Shown here one piece after another: positions 35,063 through 44,128 of a DNA stretch of 64,000 nucleotides (positions are counted from its first letter, which is position 1; each line of letters starts with the position of its first letter). The position numbers were made by a program, and so were the translations under genes. The DNA is from an uncultured Flavobacteriales bacterium (GTDB taxonomy: Bacteria; Bacteroidota; Bacteroidia; Flavobacteriales; BACL11). The stretch lies in contig CALSQD010000002.1 in NCBI GenBank assembly GCA_943788405.1, positions 360,850-424,849 on the forward strand, written 5' to 3'. The notes below the pieces were generated by a model. It had not been told where the DNA came from. It did not search any database and saw only the letters and a program-made list of their open reading frames with translations.

Positions 35063-35551
35063 TTATTTTAAAAATCTTTTAATATTTCTTAGTAATTGTG
35101 CCTTGGGCTGAAACCCTGGTAATTGAGTTAGTTTCTCATTATTGCCATTAATAATAACTACATCAGGCCAATAATAATTCCCTCTAACAGGATCAACTAA
35201 TTCTACAAATAAGTTATGCCTCCATGGTGCATCTTCAGGAGCAGGATGATCGTTTACATATTCTTTTCCATTATAAGTAATCGGACTTTTATCTTTACCA
35301 TTTATCATAACTGGAAAGAAATTCTCATTGATTAGTTTAATAACTGCAGGATCAGAAAGTGTTGTTTTTTTCATCTTTTCGCAATATTCACAACCAGGAC
35401 GATAGAATAGAATAAATATGTTCTTGTTGTATTTTTTAGCAAATTTTTCAGCTTTTGCTAAAGGTATCCAATCTATTGCTTTTTTTTCAGCTCCTTGTGA
35501 AAAACAAAAGAATGAACTACAAACAAATAATAAAAGAAGTAGCTTTTTCAT
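35063..35551 (-). CDS. Thioredoxin-fold exported protein (second of a pair)
   Basis: The 162-aa protein has a signal peptide (MKKLLLLLFVCSSFFCFSQG) and a thioredoxin-fold core with active site CEYC in FYRPGCEYCEKM near residue 54. The motif resembles DUF255/thioredoxin_7 proteins more than classical WCGPC thioredoxin. The cis-Pro region is not clear. It probably acts as a periplasmic thiol oxidoreductase or chaperone. Its start overlaps the stop of the upstream thioredoxin gene by one base, so the two are co-translated. Confidence 0.87.
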   Translation of the reverse strand: MKKLLLLLFVCSSFFCFSQGAEKKAIDWIPLAKAEKFAKKYNKNIFILFYRPGCEYCEKMKKTTLSDPAVIKLINENFFPVMINGKDKSPITYNGKEYVNDHPAPEDAPWRHNLFVELVDPVRGNYYWPDVVIINGNNEKLTQLPGFQPKAQLLRNIKRFLK

Positions 35552-36015
35552 TATTTAGTTTTTAGAATCTTATTAGCTCCAACAATCCAAGCTTTAGGTC
35601 CTCCAGCAACATAACCTTGAGAGCCAAGTTTATTGAATTTTATTTTTTCATCAATAACTGTAGGAGTAACTAGCCAGACTGTAGGATATCCTCTTACACC
35701 AAACATGCTTGCTAATTCTCTGTTTTGCTTTTGAGTTGCTTCAGGTAACTTTGATCTTCTAGGAAAATCAAGCTCTACTAAAACTACTGAGTTGTCAGCC
35801 CATTTTTTGAATTCTGGTTTAAAGAAAACTTCCTTTTGTAGTTTCTTGCACCATCCGCACCAATCACTTCCTGTAAAAAAGAAGAATAAAGGTTTTTCTG
35901 TTTGTACTGAAATATTGATGGCTTTTTCCACATCAGTGTGCCACTGAGTTTCTTTTTGTTGTGCAAATCCATTTAGGGAAAATGCAATTAATAATACTGT
36001 TAATAAATGTTTCAT
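35551..36015 (-). CDS. Thioredoxin-fold exported protein (first of a pair)
   Basis: The 154-aa protein has a signal peptide (MKHLLTVLLIAFSLNGFAQ) and the active site CGWC in TGSDWCGWCKKLQ near residue 52, typical of the thioredoxin_7 family of Bacteroidota. RGYPTVWLV near 118 supplies the cis-proline loop. It likely reduces or isomerises disulfides in the periplasm. It shares organisation with the next gene but not close sequence, so the pair is probably an old duplication with divergence or two family members recruited together. Confidence 0.89.
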   Translation of the reverse strand: MKHLLTVLLIAFSLNGFAQQKETQWHTDVEKAINISVQTEKPLFFFFTGSDWCGWCKKLQKEVFFKPEFKKWADNSVVLVELDFPRRSKLPEATQKQNRELASMFGVRGYPTVWLVTPTVIDEKIKFNKLGSQGYVAGGPKAWIVGANKILKTK

Positions 36016-36051
36016 TGTTTTATTTTTTGATTTGTTTTTAATTATTGTTTT

Positions 36052-37671
36052 TTAGTGAACGCCATGCATCCATTTTTTAAGTATTGGAGATAGGATGAAC
36101 GCTAAAAGAGCCATTCCTATTGCAACCACACCTACTTGAGTAAATACTGAAGTATAGCTCACTAAAGATTGTACACCTTCTATTGATGATTCAGAATATC
36201 CTCCTGCAAAACCAGTTACTTTTTCAATTATAGTAGTCATAAATCCTGGTTCAGGAATTGTTCCCGCTTCTGTTCCGGTAGTTAATTTTGCAATTGCTCC
36301 TGAAATATAATGAGCATATGAAGAGGATAAGAAATAAACTCCCATCATAAAGGCAGTCATACTTTTTGGTGATAGTTCAGTAACCTTACTTAATCCAATA
36401 GGAGAGATGAATAATTCACCTGTAGTTAATAATAAGTATCCTATCATTAGGAACATGAATGGAGTGCGACCTGCTGCATCCATGTACTGTGCACTCATTG
36501 CAAATACTAAGAATCCTAAACCTAACTGTAAAATACCTAAAGCAAATTTAATAGGAGTGGTAGGGTTTCTTTGTGTTTTTGATAAATATACCCACATCAT
36601 AGAAAATGGGATAGCTAAGAAGATAATATATCCTGGATTAATTGCATTTGTTTGTGATGCATTTAATAAAGTAAGGTTTACATTTCTTTCTGCAAATAAA
36701 GTAATAGCTGTTCCTGCTAATTCAAAGAACGACCAGAAAACTGTAATAAGTAAAGTTAATATCAAAACACTTACAAGTCTGAATACTTCCATACGAGAAA
36801 GTTCAGTCATTTTTTTAGCAATAATACCTAAGATAATAACTCCTAATAAGGAAAGTAATGAAGAATGTAATTGCATACCATCAAGTACTTCCATTGCATT
36901 GTTCTTAACTAAAAAGGCAGCAATAGGAACCATTAAAGTAGCTACTAAATAGAAGAAGTAATCCGTACGCATACCATACATTTTCTTTTCTACATATTCA
37001 GCAGGTTGCTCACCATTATCGCCAAATACTCCAGCACTCATTCCTCTCATAAATACGAATAGACCTGCAAGCATACCAATTCCTGCAGCTCCAAATCCAT
37101 AGTGCCAGCCATATTCATAACCTAACCAACCACAAGCCAAAGGTGCAATAAATGCTCCTGCATTAATTCCCATATAGAAGATAGTAAACCCAGAATCTCT
37201 TCTGTCATCACCTTCAGGATATAAACGCCCAACCATAGTTGAGATGTTAGGTTTGAAGAAACCATTACCCACAATTAAAAGTGCTAATGCAGCATAAAAG
37301 AAAAAGTTATTTACGATAGTTTTATCAAATCCTAATACATCAGTATCAAAATAAAAGGCCATAAAAAAGTGACCCAATGCCATAAGTATACCTCCTAGCA
37401 TAATTGATTTTTTGAAACCAATATATTTATCAGCAATCATACCACCAAGAACTGGAGTAGCATAAACTAATGAGCCGTAAGCTGCAAAAATTCCAAAGGA
37501 CATTTCCTCTAGAGATGTTTTATCATCCATGTATGCGAAAAACTCATTAACCATATATAGAGTTAATAATGCTCTCATTCCATAGTAGGAAAATCTTTCC
37601 CAAAGTTCTGCAAAAAATAAATAGAATAATCCTTTAGGATGACCCATAAATGTTTGTTCTTGATTTGTCAT
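36052..37671 (-). CDS. POT-family proton-coupled peptide transporter
   Basis: A 539-aa membrane protein with about 14 predicted helices. It has the proton-coupling motif ELWERFSYYGMR near residue 22 (ExxERFxYYG) and the PTR2 signature FYMGINAGAF near 167. These import di- and tripeptides with protons. The neighbouring S9 peptidase and POT gene lie on the same strand, suggesting extracellular or periplasmic peptide breakdown followed by uptake (inference). The two are separated by only 45 bases with the peptidase transcribed first. Confidence 0.93.
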   Translation of the reverse strand: MTNQEQTFMGHPKGLFYLFFAELWERFSYYGMRALLTLYMVNEFFAYMDDKTSLEEMSFGIFAAYGSLVYATPVLGGMIADKYIGFKKSIMLGGILMALGHFFMAFYFDTDVLGFDKTIVNNFFFYAALALLIVGNGFFKPNISTMVGRLYPEGDDRRDSGFTIFYMGINAGAFIAPLACGWLGYEYGWHYGFGAAGIGMLAGLFVFMRGMSAGVFGDNGEQPAEYVEKKMYGMRTDYFFYLVATLMVPIAAFLVKNNAMEVLDGMQLHSSLLSLLGVIILGIIAKKMTELSRMEVFRLVSVLILTLLITVFWSFFELAGTAITLFAERNVNLTLLNASQTNAINPGYIIFLAIPFSMMWVYLSKTQRNPTTPIKFALGILQLGLGFLVFAMSAQYMDAAGRTPFMFLMIGYLLLTTGELFISPIGLSKVTELSPKSMTAFMMGVYFLSSSYAHYISGAIAKLTTGTEAGTIPEPGFMTTIIEKVTGFAGGYSESSIEGVQSLVSYTSVFTQVGVVAIGMALLAFILSPILKKWMHGVH

Positions 37672-37716
37672 AGTTTTGTTTTAAAATTAGGTTGCCGAAA
37701 ATAGTAAAATTTTCTG

Positions 37717-39870
37717 TTATAAATTCTTTAAAATAAAGTCAGTCATTTTTTTGTATAAATGATAACGAGTATTTCCACCATATATCCCATGGTTTTTATC
37801 AGGATAGATGAATAAATCAAACTGCTTATTTGCATTTACTAAAGCTGAAATCATCTCCATAGTATTTTGAACATGTACATTGTCATCAGCACTTCCGTGT
37901 ACCAATAAATAATCTCCTTTTAGCTTTTCTACATGGTTAATTGGTGAGTTTTCATCATAGCCACTAGCGTTTTCTTGTGGTGTTTGCATGTAGCGTTCTG
38001 TGTAAATATTATCATAATAACGCCAGTTAGTTACAGGAGCAACCGCAATTGCAAGGGAAAATACATCAGCACCTTTTGTTATCGCTAATGATGACATATA
38101 ACCACCATAACTCCAGCCTTGAATTCCTATTCTGTTCGCATCAATGTAAGCTAGTCTTCCAAAGTACTTTGCAGCATTTATCTGGTCAATTGTTTCATAT
38201 TTACCTAACTCTTTATAAGTCATTTTTTTGAACTCAGCCCCTTTACCTCCTGTCCCTCTATTATCCACACAGGCAACAATATATCCTTTTTGAGCAAGCA
38301 TTTGATACCAATAGTAGTTTGTCCAACCAAAGGAGTTAGTTACTTGTTGTGAGCCAGGACCTCCATACAAAAACATATATAGTGGATATTCCTTGCTTTT
38401 ATCAAAATTTGGAGGTTTTATCATCCAAGCATTTAACTCTGCATCCTCAGTTTTAACAGTAAAGAATTCTTTTTCAGTTAAGTTGAATTCTTCCATTTTT
38501 GTGTTGAATTCCGTATTGTCTTCTAAAGTTTTTAGTTGTTTCCCATCAGCATTATGTAATGTGTAAATAGGAGCAGAGTTAGCAGTAGAAACCGAATTCA
38601 TGTAATACTTTAATCCTTTGCTGAAAGAAGAATTATTTGTTCCGTTTATTGTACTTAGTTTTGTTTTTACATCAGTGTCTAAATGCTGAGCATAAAGAGA
38701 ACGATTAATTGAACCCTCCTCAGTTGATGTATAATAGATTTCCATCTTATCAGAATCTACTCCATGAAAGGAAGTTACTTCCCAATTTCCTTTGGTGATT
38801 TGTGTTTCAGAACCATCTAACCCTTTTAAGTAAATGTGGTTGAAACCATCTTTTTCTGATGTCCAAATAAAGTTGTCTTCAGGTAAAAAAGTAAGGTTAT
38901 CATGTACATCAATATAGTATTTGTCTTTTTCAGTAAAGAGTACTTTGTTGCTTGCATCATCAGTATTTGCCAATATAAAATCCAATTCATTTTGATGGCG
39001 ATTCATTCCATATAGAGCTAATAGTTTTGGGTTATTCGTCCATTTAATTCTTGGAATGTATTCGTAATCCTTTTCAGTATAGATATAAGTGCTTTTATCA
39101 TCCTCTAAATTATAGAAATACACTTTAACTACTGAGTTGTCTTCTCCCGCCTTTGGATATTTAAATACATCTTGGGTAGGGTACAAACCTCCTTTAAATA
39201 AGTCCATTGAAAACTCTTTTACATGAGTTTCATCAAATTTGTAATAGGCAATATGTTCTCCATCAGGCGCCCATTCGAATGAGCGAACCAAAGCGAATTC
39301 CTCCTCATATACCCAATCAGAGGCACCATTTATTATATGGTTATTTTTTCCGTCAGTAGTAACTTGAGTTATTGCTCCACTTTTAATATTTTGAATAAAA
39401 AGATTGTTTTCAAAAACATAAGCAACTTTATCCCCTTGAGGTGAAAATGTTGCATACATCACTTTTTCATCTGAAAGTTTTTTGAGCTTATCAGTATGGA
39501 TATTATAGATGTAATAAACGGATTTACTAGAATGACGATAAATACTTTTAGTTTGAGTAGCTAATAAAAGTTGCTTTTCATCTTTACTAAATATATATCT
39601 TCCTATTCTTGGGATTTCAAAATCAGCACTTTTAAAAAGCGTGCGGACTTTTTTACCACTCTTGAATTTGTGTTTTATAATCTCCTGTCCATCCTCAGTT
39701 CTTTCCATGGTAGAGTAATGTTCACCATCATTCATGGAATTAAACCCTCCAACACTTTTAGGGTAAAAGGCATAGTTTTTCCATAAGTCATCTAAAGTAA
39801 TATCTCTTTTTTGAGCAAGTAGAGGTGTTGTAAAAACTATGGAAAGGCAAATTATTAATATCTTTTTCAT
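37717..39870 (-). CDS. S9 family prolyl oligopeptidase, dipeptidyl peptidase IV type
   Basis: The 717-aa exported peptidase has a signal peptide (MKKILIICLSIVFTTPLLAQ), an N-terminal beta-propeller region and a C-terminal alpha/beta hydrolase domain with the Ser motif GWSYGGYMS, the Asp in HGSADDNVH and the His in DKNHGIYGG. WVYEEEFALVRS carries the double Glu that holds the substrate N-terminus in DPP IV. It removes X-Pro or X-Ala dipeptides in the periplasm. A longer ORF to 39996 lacks support; the ATG at 39870 gives the signal peptide at the N-terminus. Confidence 0.93.
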   Translation of the reverse strand: MKKILIICLSIVFTTPLLAQKRDITLDDLWKNYAFYPKSVGGFNSMNDGEHYSTMERTEDGQEIIKHKFKSGKKVRTLFKSADFEIPRIGRYIFSKDEKQLLLATQTKSIYRHSSKSVYYIYNIHTDKLKKLSDEKVMYATFSPQGDKVAYVFENNLFIQNIKSGAITQVTTDGKNNHIINGASDWVYEEEFALVRSFEWAPDGEHIAYYKFDETHVKEFSMDLFKGGLYPTQDVFKYPKAGEDNSVVKVYFYNLEDDKSTYIYTEKDYEYIPRIKWTNNPKLLALYGMNRHQNELDFILANTDDASNKVLFTEKDKYYIDVHDNLTFLPEDNFIWTSEKDGFNHIYLKGLDGSETQITKGNWEVTSFHGVDSDKMEIYYTSTEEGSINRSLYAQHLDTDVKTKLSTINGTNNSSFSKGLKYYMNSVSTANSAPIYTLHNADGKQLKTLEDNTEFNTKMEEFNLTEKEFFTVKTEDAELNAWMIKPPNFDKSKEYPLYMFLYGGPGSQQVTNSFGWTNYYWYQMLAQKGYIVACVDNRGTGGKGAEFKKMTYKELGKYETIDQINAAKYFGRLAYIDANRIGIQGWSYGGYMSSLAITKGADVFSLAIAVAPVTNWRYYDNIYTERYMQTPQENASGYDENSPINHVEKLKGDYLLVHGSADDNVHVQNTMEMISALVNANKQFDLFIYPDKNHGIYGGNTRYHLYKKMTDFILKNL

Positions 39871-39898
39871 TCGTGTTTGATTTTTAGATTTGGAAATG

Positions 39899-39918
39899 GC
39901 GAATTTAATTAAATTTGC
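39899..39918. promoter_or_regulatory. Palindromic divergent promoter of the S9 peptidase and GlcD-like genes
   Basis: A 20-base palindrome with one mismatched pair, half-site GCGAATTTAA. On the plus strand it contains the -7 box TAAATTTG (39910-39917); on the minus strand the mirror box TAAATTCG (one mismatch to consensus, 39900-39907). Each box points at one of the diverging genes. Confidence 0.55.
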
Positions 39919-39922
39919 AGAG

Positions 39923-41323
39923 ATGGAGTACAAGCAAATAAATATTGATGATATTTCTTTTTTCAAAAAGATTATAGGTGAAACAGATGTGTTCACTGAT
40001 GAAGAAAAATTGCAAGAATATAGCCATGACGAAACAGAGGATTTATCGTATCCTCCTGAGGTAGTTTTAAAGCCATCTAAAACTGCAGAAATTGCAGAGA
40101 TACTACAATATTGTTATACAAATAATATCCCTGTAACTCCATGTGGCGCTCGTACAGGATTGAGTGGTGGAAGTTTACCTGTTTTTGGTGGTGTTGCACT
40201 TAGCTTGGAACGCTTAAATTCTATCATTGAAATTGATGAAAGAAATTTACAAGCTACTGTTGAGCCTGGGGTAATAAATCAGGTTTTTAGAGATGCTGTT
40301 GAAGAAAGAGGTTTGTTTTATCCTCCTGATCCATCCAGTAAAGGAAGTTCGTTTTTAGGGGGTAATTTAGCTGAAAATGCTGGTGGACCAAAAGCTCTAA
40401 AATATGGAGTAACTAAGGATTATGTACTGAACTTAGAAGTAGTATTGCCAACAGGTGAAATTATTTGGACAGGAGCAAATGTACTTAAAAATGCAACTGG
40501 TTATGATTTAACAGCTTTAATGATTGGGAGTGAGGGGACGCTTGGAATCATCACAAAAATTGTTTTCAAATTGATTCCATTGCCAACAAAGGATATAACT
40601 ATGTTGGTTCCTTTTAATTCTGCAGAAAAGGCTTGTGAAGCAGTTTCGGCTGTTTTTCGTGCAGGAATTACACCTTCTGCTTTGGAGTTTATTGAGCGTG
40701 ATGCAATTGATTGGACTTTAAAATATACTGATATAAAGCTAGAGATAGAAGATGAAGTACAAGCACACCTTTTGGTTGAGGTAGATGGTAATGACTTGGA
40801 TTTGCTTTATAAAGATGGTGAGAAAATTGCTGAAGTAATGATAAGTTATGATTGTGGTGAAATATTATTGGCTGATAGTGAAAGCCAAAAAAACCAATTG
40901 TGGAAGCTGAGAAGAGCAATTGGAGAGGCAGTAAAATCAAATTCAATATATAAAGAGGAAGATACTGTTGTGCCAAGAGCAGAATTAGCTAAACTCTTAA
41001 TAGGTGTAAAGTCTATTGGAAATTTTTATGGGTTTCAATCCGTTTGCTATGGGCATGCAGGAGACGGAAACTTACATGTCAATATTATAAAAGGGGATAT
41101 GACTGATGAGGATTGGAATACAAAACTCACTTTAGGAATTAGAGAAATATTTGAACTGACAAATAGTTTGGGAGGAACACTAAGTGGTGAACATGGGATA
41201 GGCTTAGTGCAGAAAGACTATATGGATATTGTCTTCTCTGAAAAAGCATTGGACCTACAAAAAGGAATTAAAAATCTATTTGATCCTAAAGGGATTTTGA
41301 ATCCTGGAAAAATCCTGAAATAA
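39923..41323 (+). CDS. FAD-linked oxidase, GlcD-like (glycolate/D-lactate dehydrogenase family)
   Basis: The 466-aa flavoprotein has the FAD-binding PCMH domain (VTPCGARTGLSGGS near residue 75, LGGNLAENAGGPKALKYG near 150, GSEGTLGI near 200) and the C-terminal domain with the His-rich CYGHAGDGNLHVN near 377 and SGEHGIG near 425. It oxidises a 2-hydroxy acid such as D-lactate or glycolate and passes electrons to quinone or a partner subunit. glcE and glcF are absent nearby. The ATG at 39923 is preferred to the ORF start at 39890, which lies upstream of the promoter; this leaves almost no 5' leader. Confidence 0.9.
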   Translation: MEYKQINIDDISFFKKIIGETDVFTDEEKLQEYSHDETEDLSYPPEVVLKPSKTAEIAEILQYCYTNNIPVTPCGARTGLSGGSLPVFGGVALSLERLNSIIEIDERNLQATVEPGVINQVFRDAVEERGLFYPPDPSSKGSSFLGGNLAENAGGPKALKYGVTKDYVLNLEVVLPTGEIIWTGANVLKNATGYDLTALMIGSEGTLGIITKIVFKLIPLPTKDITMLVPFNSAEKACEAVSAVFRAGITPSALEFIERDAIDWTLKYTDIKLEIEDEVQAHLLVEVDGNDLDLLYKDGEKIAEVMISYDCGEILLADSESQKNQLWKLRRAIGEAVKSNSIYKEEDTVVPRAELAKLLIGVKSIGNFYGFQSVCYGHAGDGNLHVNIIKGDMTDEDWNTKLTLGIREIFELTNSLGGTLSGEHGIGLVQKDYMDIVFSEKALDLQKGIKNLFDPKGILNPGKILK

Positions 41324-41495
41324 AGGAACATACTTTATTTATAATTGAAAAAAGGAGATAGATTACAACTACATAAGGAAAGAAAATAATCCAATTTCCT
41401 AAGGATTTAAAACTTGTTAAGTCATAGTATCCTTCATCAATAAAGAAAAGGAATAAGGTAAATAATATGGAAAATGCTAGTCGTTTTTTATTCAT
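41286..41495 (-). CDS. Small hypothetical membrane protein
   Basis: A 69-aa ORF beginning MNKKRLAFSILFTLFLFF with two hydrophobic segments (residues about 7-19 and 33-52). No family is recognised. Its start overlaps the stop of the preceding membrane-protein gene in the arrangement ATGAATAA, which supports translational coupling. Its last 38 bases overlap the end of the GlcD-like gene on the other strand, which is possible but weakens the call. Confidence 0.55.
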   Translation of the reverse strand: MNKKRLAFSILFTLFLFFIDEGYYDLTSFKSLGNWIIFFPYVVVIYLLFSIINKVCSFISGFFQDSKSL

Positions 41496-42036
41496 TTGAT
41501 TCTAGGTATTTATTATACATTTTCTTGTACCAATTATAGATGATAAATAGACATGATACTATAAGTAATATATAGATGTATTGTGCTTTATGAAAATTAT
41601 AATAGGGTTCATAATAATTTATGCCTAGCCACATTAGTGTAGAAACTAATCCTGCAAATGAAAGCATACTAGGAAATAGATTGCCAACATAAAATAATAA
41701 TCTTTTTCTCCCCTTTGGAATTTTATAAAATATTTGAACAAAGTTTTCTTTTGTTCCAAAATAAGTGAATGAGATAAACTCTTTTAAAGAGTATCCTCTT
41801 ACTTTAGGTGTTAAATCAAAAGATTTAAAAGTAACAAGATAGTATGCATAAATTATAATTAAAGTTAGTATGCTGATAATTGCTAGCAATGGAGTCCAAC
41901 CTAACCCTAAAACAGAAACAAGAGGGTTTGCTTCTTTATCTAAAGCTGGTGTAAACTGATAAGTGGAATAAGCATCATAAAATCGTGTTGCTAATATCCA
42001 ACAACTAACTAATATAAATTGTGTTTTTTTATTCAT
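41488..42036 (-). CDS. Hypothetical membrane protein
   Basis: The 182-aa protein has about four hydrophobic segments (near residues 8, 50, 120 and 155), a YSTYQFTP segment after the first, and a charged C-terminus. The start MNKKTQFILVSCWI resembles that of the next gene. No family, catalytic motif or signal is recognised. No consensus promoter is seen in the 96 bases after the PspC gene. It is probably the first of a two-gene unit with the 69-aa ORF. Confidence 0.7.
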   Translation of the reverse strand: MNKKTQFILVSCWILATRFYDAYSTYQFTPALDKEANPLVSVLGLGWTPLLAIISILTLIIIYAYYLVTFKSFDLTPKVRGYSLKEFISFTYFGTKENFVQIFYKIPKGRKRLLFYVGNLFPSMLSFAGLVSTLMWLGINYYEPYYNFHKAQYIYILLIVSCLFIIYNWYKKMYNKYLESNE

Positions 42037-42132
42037 AATTTATTCTTCTAATTTTTTGTACTCCTTCATTTGTTTGGTAGGGGGTATTGTAGTGTAGCCT
42101 TTACAAAGGTTTTTAAATATATCTTTTTATTT

Positions 42133-43683
42133 CTACCGGCAACTAATACAAGTAAGTCCTTCTTGTTCCATTTCCCAGTAATGACCCAACATATCATAAT
42201 CCCACATGTTTTCTTGGTTTTTAATATCGTAAATTAAATCCTCCATACTATGGTCTAAATAAATCACTTTTCCAATTGGAATTTCAAGTGTTAAATCTAA
42301 TTCTTGCATACGCCATTTTTGTTCTTCAATAGAGAAAAAGTCATCAAAAATCAAATTTTTATCTTCTAGTATAAAATCAAATGTAACTCCTTGTGCACTT
42401 CTTTTTGCCGCTTGTTTGTTATTCCCATATGAAGTTGCTTCTTGTACTAAATTAATTATGGATTCATTACTTTTAATGATATCTAAACGCATACCAATCC
42501 CTATAAGTTCATCTTCAAACGGACTCACTTTAAATCCTTTTGCATCAAATACATTATCAAATTCTCTATCAATATCATTCATACTTAAATAAAGGGTATC
42601 ATTTTTAAAATCAATAGTTTCAACAGTTGTATTTTTTGCTTCTTTTCTGAATTCTGTAGCAATATTTGTACCAGATCTACCTAGTAATACCCAAGAAACA
42701 AACCATAAACATAGTAATCCGACTTTGTAGTTTGAATGAATTGATGTGTTGTTTATAAGTTTTAGTCCAAACAGAATAACAGCAGTAATTGGAATACCAA
42801 TAAATAAGATAAGACCTGTTTTTAGGTTGTTTGGTATTGTGCCTGCTTCAAAAATGTATTGAAATAATTGATTAATTTCTAGAAAAATCTCTCCATTGGA
42901 TAGCAGTGCAGATGAAAATATAAATAATAAGATTCCTCCAAATAAAACTGCAAAAACCCCAAAGCAACTGCCTAAAAACTTAAAAATACCAGTAAATAAA
43001 CTGATAAATAAGTCTGTTATTTTTTGAACAAAACTTATTGCTTTTGAACCATATTCTGAAGTAACTTTCTTGTCAAAATCTTTAACCCTTTCCTCTATAC
43101 TGTCTAATTCATCTTTAATATTTTTTTCAATATTTGAGATGTTTACTTTTTCTCCTTTCATCTCTAGTTTTTCAGCAGTTGTTTTTGCTGAAGGAATAGC
43201 AATCCATAAAATAATGTACATTAATGGTCCGCCACCAACTGTGAAAAGGAGTGCAAGAAAAATAATTCTGAACCAAAATACATTGATGTCAAAATAATGT
43301 GCTAAACCACTGCAAACTCCACCAATCATTCTTTCCTCTTCTGCTCTGAAAATTCGTTTTCTTTTATTTTTTAGTAAATCTTCTTCTTTAATTTGCTTCT
43401 CATGAGTTTGGTCTTCCTCAATCTCATCATCATATTGGCTAGGATTCCCCATTATTGCAGTTACCTCATTTACATCAGTAATTGAAATTGCCTCTTTTTT
43501 ATCTAATCGTTCAGTAAAAAGTTCAGCAATTCTCCCTTCAATATCTTTTAATATTTCATCAGCTCCTTCTTCATTTTTAAAATGATTTTTAAGTGCATTT
43601 AGGTAGTTGTTTAATATCTCAAAAGCATCTTCATCAATATGAAATACAATTCCTGCTAGGTTAATGTTTAGAGTCTTATTCAT
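42133..43683 (-). CDS. PspC domain membrane protein
   Basis: The 516-aa protein has an N-terminal cytoplasmic region (HIDEDAFEILNNYLNAL) with an acidic repeat-like helix pair, then a PspC domain near residues 105-165 (RMIGGVCSGLAHYFDINVFW, then PLMYIILWI), four or five more hydrophobic segments to about 335, and a C-terminal domain likely rich in beta strands. It ends with GLTCISC, a CxxC near the terminus. PspC domains sense and counter envelope stress. It lies eight bases into the PadR gene end, forming a PadR-PspC operon; PadR probably controls it. Confidence 0.87.
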   Translation of the reverse strand: MNKTLNINLAGIVFHIDEDAFEILNNYLNALKNHFKNEEGADEILKDIEGRIAELFTERLDKKEAISITDVNEVTAIMGNPSQYDDEIEEDQTHEKQIKEEDLLKNKRKRIFRAEEERMIGGVCSGLAHYFDINVFWFRIIFLALLFTVGGGPLMYIILWIAIPSAKTTAEKLEMKGEKVNISNIEKNIKDELDSIEERVKDFDKKVTSEYGSKAISFVQKITDLFISLFTGIFKFLGSCFGVFAVLFGGILLFIFSSALLSNGEIFLEINQLFQYIFEAGTIPNNLKTGLILFIGIPITAVILFGLKLINNTSIHSNYKVGLLCLWFVSWVLLGRSGTNIATEFRKEAKNTTVETIDFKNDTLYLSMNDIDREFDNVFDAKGFKVSPFEDELIGIGMRLDIIKSNESIINLVQEATSYGNNKQAAKRSAQGVTFDFILEDKNLIFDDFFSIEEQKWRMQELDLTLEIPIGKVIYLDHSMEDLIYDIKNQENMWDYDMLGHYWEMEQEGLTCISCR

Positions 43684-44014
43684 CTTTTTTTGTTTTAGTT
43701 GTTAATCGTACTGCTTTTGCTAAATCCTTCCAAGTGCGATCTAGTTCTATTAAAAATGCAATTCCTTTATCAGTTAAAGAATAATATTTTCTAGGTGGTC
43801 CTGAGGGTGATTTTTCCCAACGGTATTGTAGTAGTTCAGCATTTTTCAGGCGAGTGAGTAGGGGGTAAAGCGTTCCTTCAACAACTATCATTTTTGCTCT
43901 TTTAAGCCTTTGGATAATGTCTGAAGGATATGCTTCTCCATTTTTTAATATAGAAAGGATGCAGTATTCTAAAATCCCTTTTCGCATTTGCGATTGTGTA
44001 TTCTCAATTTTCAT
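43676..44014 (-). CDS. PadR-family transcriptional regulator
   Basis: The 112-aa winged-helix regulator has the PadR motif: KGILEYCILSIL, EAYPSDIIQRL, then VEGTLYPLLTRL and the wing residues WEKSPSGPPRKYYSLT. PadR proteins are dimeric repressors; small (subfamily 2) ones act without a C-terminal dimer extension. The ATG at 44014 lies 21 bases after a consensus -7 box; a longer start at 44038 overlaps that box and is rejected. The gene overlaps the PspC gene by eight bases, and a 25-bp inverted repeat upstream looks like its own operator. Confidence 0.9.
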   Translation of the reverse strand: MKIENTQSQMRKGILEYCILSILKNGEAYPSDIIQRLKRAKMIVVEGTLYPLLTRLKNAELLQYRWEKSPSGPPRKYYSLTDKGIAFLIELDRTWKDLAKAVRLTTKTKKDE

Positions 44015-44035
44015 TTTAGATAAATTTTGATGATG

Positions 44036-44079
44036 CAAACATAAATAAAAAATATAGTACTATGCAAAGCAAAGTACTA
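44036..44079 (-). promoter_or_regulatory. Promoter and likely operator of the PadR-PspC operon
   Basis: The -7 box is TATGTTTG on the minus strand (44036-44043). A perfect 25-base inverted repeat lies at 44055-44079: TAGTACT, one base, TGC, AAA, GCA, one base, AGTACTA. It covers the position where the -33 element would be (minus-strand TTTG at 44065-44068). A repressor bound there would block RNA polymerase, which fits PadR autoregulation. Confidence 0.65.
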
Positions 44080-44128
44080 AAAAAACAACTTACTAGATTT
44101 GAATTTGATTCCTTGTATTAAAAAACGA

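Noticed and set aside
36407-36952. 181-codon ORF on the plus strand inside the POT transporter gene
   Set aside because: It is antisense to a gene with complete family motifs; the translation has no recognisable domain and the antisense of hydrophobic coding DNA often stays open.
39890-39922. Longer N-terminus for the GlcD-like gene
   Set aside because: The extra codons lie upstream of or in the -7 box and would not be transcribed from it.
39871-39996. 42-residue N-terminal extension of the S9 peptidase
   Set aside because: It would bury the signal peptide and runs through the divergent promoter.
42037-42132. Terminator after the PspC gene (CCTTT/AAAGG stem near 42100)
   Set aside because: The stem is only five bases and the T run is on the strand that carries no upstream gene.
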